In this document: positions 60,948 through 64,000 of the stretch, in pieces | Layout: every line of letters begins with the position of its first letter | Numbering within the stretch: the stretch's first letter is position 1 | Assembly: GCA_013360465.1 (NCBI GenBank) | Contig: JABWBO010000004.1 | Coordinates: forward strand, 62,001-126,000 | Length of the DNA: 64,000 nucleotides | Direction of reading: 5' to 3' | Origin: Anaerolineae bacterium | GTDB lineage: Bacteria; Chloroflexota; Anaerolineae; Aggregatilineales; Phototrophicaceae | Made by a program: the position numbers and the translations under genes | The notes under the pieces: generated by a model | What the model saw: the letters and a program-made list of their open reading frames with translations, nothing else | Database searches by the model: none | Told to the model about the DNA's origin: nothing

Positions 60948-62906
60948 ATGGAAACGTACCCCAACGGAGAAATCAGAAACCTACGCCTGCGGCGCGCGTG
61001 GCGCATCGGACTCAACATTGCCGTTGACATCATCATCGCCATCGGGGCGTATCTGCTCGCCATCGTGTTTCTGATACTCACCGATGGCGACTATGTCAGA
61101 TTCAGAGTTCCGTTTGGCAACCTGCTGCTGAACGCCTGCGTGCTGGCGCTCTCGCTTCTGGCATTCGGCGTCTATCGCCGTATCTGGCAGCGCACCAGCG
61201 GACACGGGGTGATGCTCATCGTCAATGCGATGCTGGCTGCTTCTCTGGCGACCATCGTCCTGACGGCGGCGCTGCGCCAGCAGGATGCCCTGCCGCTTCA
61301 GGTGATCATCCTGGGGAATGTCGGCTCCCTGGTCGGTTTTATCGCCATCCGCTATCGTTCCCGGCTGGCAAGCGGGCTGCGCTGGCGATGGCGCGCTTTC
61401 GTGTTTCACAAATTCCCGTCCAATCCCACCCGCGTCCTCATCGTCGGCGCGGGTGAATCCGGTCAGGTCCTCGCCTGGCAGTTGAAGCATCGCTTCCGCC
61501 AGAACCTCTACCAGGTTATCGGTTTCATCGACGACGACGTGACGAAACGCGGCATGTACGTCGAAGGCTGCCCGATCATCGGCGCCCGAAGTGACATCAT
61601 CGAACTGGCGGAGCGGCACAATATCGACCTGATCGTCGTCGCCATCCACAACATCTCCGGTCCCAGTTTCCGTGAAATCCTGACCATCTGTGAAAAGACC
61701 AAGGCGCTGATCAAGGTCGTCCCGGATATTCAGGAGATGGTGAGCGCGCAGCACACCACCGAGGTACTGCGTGATGTCCAGGCAGAAGATCTGATTGGTC
61801 GGACGCCGATCACCCAGCATGAAAGTGTTAATCTTTCGCCCGTCAAAGCGAAAGTGATCCTCGTCACCGGCGCGGCTGGCTCGATCGGTTCCGAGTTGTC
61901 CCGGCAGATCATGAGCTACGCACCAACCAAGCTTGTAATCCTCGATAACAACGAGAGCGGGCTGTACGATCTGGCAGTCGAGCTGACCACCAAGCATCCC
62001 GAGATTCACCTTGTCGAAGCGCTGGTGGACATCACGGTGCGGCAGACGCTCGCGGAAGTCTTCCAGACTCATCAGCCGCAGATCGTCTTCCACGCCGCCG
62101 CTTACAAACACGTCCCGATGCTGGAACACTATCCATCGGAGGCGGTTCGCGTCAACCTGCGCGGCACGCGTAATCTGGCCCACTTGGCACAGGAGTTCCA
62201 TGTCGAACGCTTCGTCCTGATCTCGACCGACAAAGCGGTCAAGCCGTCCAGTGTGATGGGCGCAAGCAAGCGGCTGTGCGAACTGATGCTGCACGCGCTC
62301 TCGCTTCAGCCGGAGACCACCACCCGTTACGCGGCGGTACGCTTCGGGAACGTCCTCGGAAGCCGGGGCAGCGTCGTGCCAACCTTCAACCGGCAGATTG
62401 ATCGCGGCGGTCCAGTGACGGTCACGCACCAGGATATGACACGCTATTTCATGAGCATCCCGGAAGCGGTCAACCTGATCATCCACGCGGCGAGCATGAC
62501 CGACGGGGACGATATCTACGTGCTGCAAATGGGCGAAGTGGTGCGCATCGTCGATTTGGCGGAACGCATGATTCGTCTGCGCGGTCTGCGCCCGTACCGC
62601 GATATCGAGATCAAGTTCACCGGCATTCGCCCCGGCGAAAAGATGCATGAAGAGCTGTTCAATGAGATCGAAACGCCCAACGAAACGCTTCATCCAAACA
62701 TCATGCAGGTCAACACCTGGCGCGAAGATTTCGAGAGCGCGCGATTCTGGGCGGAAATTGAGACGCTCGTGAACACCGAATTCGGCGCAGGAGCCGAAGC
62801 TCTGGCGGTGATGACGCGCATCATCACCCCGCCGCCTGCTCCTGCCGACTCCAACGGCATCATGAACAGTCTGCGGGTCGGACAGGATGTTCCACAGCAC
62901 ACCTAG
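60948..62906 (+). CDS. Membrane-bound nucleotide-sugar 4,6-dehydratase (CapD/WbpM-like)
   Basis: A 652-residue protein with four N-terminal membrane helices (about 20-130). A first Rossmann-like CoA/NAD-binding region follows ('VLIVGAGESGQVLAWQL', 'IGFIDDD'), then the catalytic SDR domain with 'LVTGAAGSIGSELSRQI', 'AAYKHVPMLEH', 'STDKAVKPSSVMGASKRL' and 'RPGEKMHEELF'. These enzymes convert UDP-GlcNAc to the 4-keto-6-deoxy sugar for EPS or glycan synthesis. The usual catalytic Tyr is Met here in 'VMGASK', as in the WbpM branch. AAGGGA precedes the ATG. It follows the BY-kinase by 144 bases. Confidence 0.92.
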   Translation: METYPNGEIRNLRLRRAWRIGLNIAVDIIIAIGAYLLAIVFLILTDGDYVRFRVPFGNLLLNACVLALSLLAFGVYRRIWQRTSGHGVMLIVNAMLAASLATIVLTAALRQQDALPLQVIILGNVGSLVGFIAIRYRSRLASGLRWRWRAFVFHKFPSNPTRVLIVGAGESGQVLAWQLKHRFRQNLYQVIGFIDDDVTKRGMYVEGCPIIGARSDIIELAERHNIDLIVVAIHNISGPSFREILTICEKTKALIKVVPDIQEMVSAQHTTEVLRDVQAEDLIGRTPITQHESVNLSPVKAKVILVTGAAGSIGSELSRQIMSYAPTKLVILDNNESGLYDLAVELTTKHPEIHLVEALVDITVRQTLAEVFQTHQPQIVFHAAAYKHVPMLEHYPSEAVRVNLRGTRNLAHLAQEFHVERFVLISTDKAVKPSSVMGASKRLCELMLHALSLQPETTTRYAAVRFGNVLGSRGSVVPTFNRQIDRGGPVTVTHQDMTRYFMSIPEAVNLIIHAASMTDGDDIYVLQMGEVVRIVDLAERMIRLRGLRPYRDIEIKFTGIRPGEKMHEELFNEIETPNETLHPNIMQVNTWREDFESARFWAEIETLVNTEFGAGAEALAVMTRIITPPPAPADSNGIMNSLRVGQDVPQHT

Positions 62907-63014
62907 ACACAGGACCAGGCTAACAGAAGAGTCTTGCGCGAAACCCAACTGACGCGCACAATTCCACTGTGCAAGCCAGCATTCATCTCTTACAACTACC
63001 GAGTAGGTCTGTTC

Positions 63015-64000
63015 ATGGCGATTTCTCCCGAAACCTCATCTGTAGACGAGCCGTCTGGCAGCCAGACGGCACAAGAGGAGTCGCCACCCGGCTCCATAGG
63101 TCCGCTCTATACGACCCCCGAACCGCGCCGCCGGGTGCGCCGGCGCAAGCGCAAGGGGGGTATTTTCCGAAAGATCCTCAAGCGTTTCGGCATTCGGCGC
63201 AGGGTCAGCGGCATCATCGTCGCCTTGCTCAGCATCACCGTCGCCGCCGTCGTCATCTATGCGGCGCTGGTGGTGGATTCGCTCAGCGGGATCAACAGCG
63301 CGATCACCGAACTGGAGCGCATCCTGACCGGTATCGAAGGCGACTCCGCCGCCAGCATCTCGCTGAACGACTATGAACGTCTCGCCGAAGGCGTCGAAAA
63401 TGTCGATAAGAGCCTGGAGATCAGCCAGAATCGCCTGATCCTGATGCGCCCATTCCAGACGATCCACCCCAATGTGGATGTCGCGCTCAGGAGCCTCGAT
63501 ATCGCCAGGGCGCTGACCGGTTCGGCAGACACCATGCTGGCGGGGCTGCGTCCTGCCGTGTTCTATCTCGTCTCTGGCGACGAGCCGGACACCGCCATTG
63601 CCCAGATCTCGTCAGGCGACCGGCTGGTCGAACTGCTGGAGATCGGTCGAAATCAGTTCGCCCGCGCTCAAACTGAGCTGGACGCAGCCAAGACCATGCT
63701 CGAAGCCCTGCCCGTTGAAAGTGCGTCGCTCGATATCATTCGCATGACGGAACGCCTTGACGATTTCTACGAACAGGTTTCCAGCATCAACGGCGTCCTG
63801 ATCGACTCAACGAATTTGCTCAACGTCGTGCTGGGCTTGGATGGCGACAAGAACTATCTCGTGCTGGCGGTTAACAGCGACGAACTCCGCCCCTCCGGCG
63901 GTTTCCTCAGCACATGGGGATGGTTCAAAGTGCGCAATGGTCGAATCGTCGAGTACGACTACAGCGCCTCGACGGTTGACAGCCCGGTCTCGCCAGCCGC
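63015..64000 (+). CDS. DUF4012 domain-containing protein (N-terminal part)
   Basis: The gene runs off the window end; 328 codons are visible. A polar, Pro/Arg-rich cytoplasmic start is followed by one transmembrane helix (about residues 65-87) and an extended helical region. The end shows 'VLAVNSDELRPSGGFLSTWGW', matching the conserved 'NxxElRPtGGF' segment of DUF4012 proteins. These large membrane-anchored proteins are often encoded with exopolysaccharide genes in Chloroflexota and Actinobacteria, and their biochemical role is unknown. ATG 63015 is preceded by GAGTAGG. It is probably transcribed with the CapD-like gene 108 bases upstream. Confidence 0.85.
   Translation, partial: MAISPETSSVDEPSGSQTAQEESPPGSIGPLYTTPEPRRRVRRRKRKGGIFRKILKRFGIRRRVSGIIVALLSITVAAVVIYAALVVDSLSGINSAITELERILTGIEGDSAASISLNDYERLAEGVENVDKSLEISQNRLILMRPFQTIHPNVDVALRSLDIARALTGSADTMLAGLRPAVFYLVSGDEPDTAIAQISSGDRLVELLEIGRNQFARAQTELDAAKTMLEALPVESASLDIIRMTERLDDFYEQVSSINGVLIDSTNLLNVVLGLDGDKNYLVLAVNSDELRPSGGFLSTWGWFKVRNGRIVEYDYSASTVDSPVSPA

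Noticed and set aside
60981-62948. A 655-codon open frame on the minus strand opposite the CapD-like gene.
   Set aside because: The plus-strand product matches a well-known family end to end; the antisense product is compositionally biased and motif-free.

Overview
The window is a GC-rich (about 60% by eye), gene-dense bacterial chromosome segment of 64 kb. Several traits suggest a Chloroflexota bacterium, probably Anaerolineae-like: secreted proteins with SH3b domains and Thr/Pro linkers, a polyphosphate-type glucokinase, a SARP-like BTAD regulator, repeated SnoaL-like 'ester cyclase' genes, and a DUF4012 protein beside a BY-kinase. This assignment is inferred from gene content; no rRNA or phylogenetic marker analysis was possible. 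I saw no mobile element, phage, CRISPR array or rRNA.

Layout. (1) 1-5746: the end of an acyl-CoA ligase, a membrane protein, a BTAD regulator with an eroded P-loop, tRNA-Arg(TCT) with its own promoter, gyrB, a small protein, and polyphosphate glucokinase. (2) 5865-20976: a plus-strand surface-glycan or envelope region. It holds a sulfatase-modifying-factor-like lipoprotein, three SGNH hydrolases, a GT2 glycosyltransferase, a sugar epimerase, two tandem polytopic membrane proteins, a PQQ-type sugar dehydrogenase, and a NodU-type carbamoyltransferase flanked by tiny membrane proteins (one a DUF5989-type). (3) 20983-28102, minus strand: a partner-switching signalling module (RsbU-like phosphatase with a dead receiver, RsbW-like kinase, two STAS proteins), interleaved with glycogen debranching enzyme GlgX and an AGE-family epimerase-like protein.

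(4) 28147-42877, minus strand: a 15-kb co-directional run dominated by SnoaL/NTF2-like domains. I count about 18 domain units in 11 genes, as single, double, triple and quadruple domain proteins plus an NmrA-SnoaL-SnoaL fusion. Interspersed are a GMC oxidoreductase, a ThDP-dependent decarboxylase/synthase, two DJ-1/PfpI proteins and a VOC protein. A sigma70-like promoter precedes the first gene. This looks like an uncharacterised oxidative or cyclising catabolic or biosynthetic locus. (5) 43195-55137: a set of exported proteins (SH3b, TPR, a lone family-5 solute-binding protein, a 1284-residue propeller-like protein), most of them in one minus-strand operon with overlapping genes.

(6) 55312-58970: a lasso-peptide-like RiPP locus. 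A PqqD-type recognition protein and a precursor with a perfect YxxPxLxxxG leader motif are on the plus strand, facing an HPr-kinase-like gene and an asparagine-synthetase-type cyclase on the minus strand. No B2 leader peptidase and no exporter are visible in the window. (7) 59073-64000: exopolysaccharide genes (Wzz/BY-kinase, CapD/WbpM-type dehydratase, DUF4012 protein cut by the window end).
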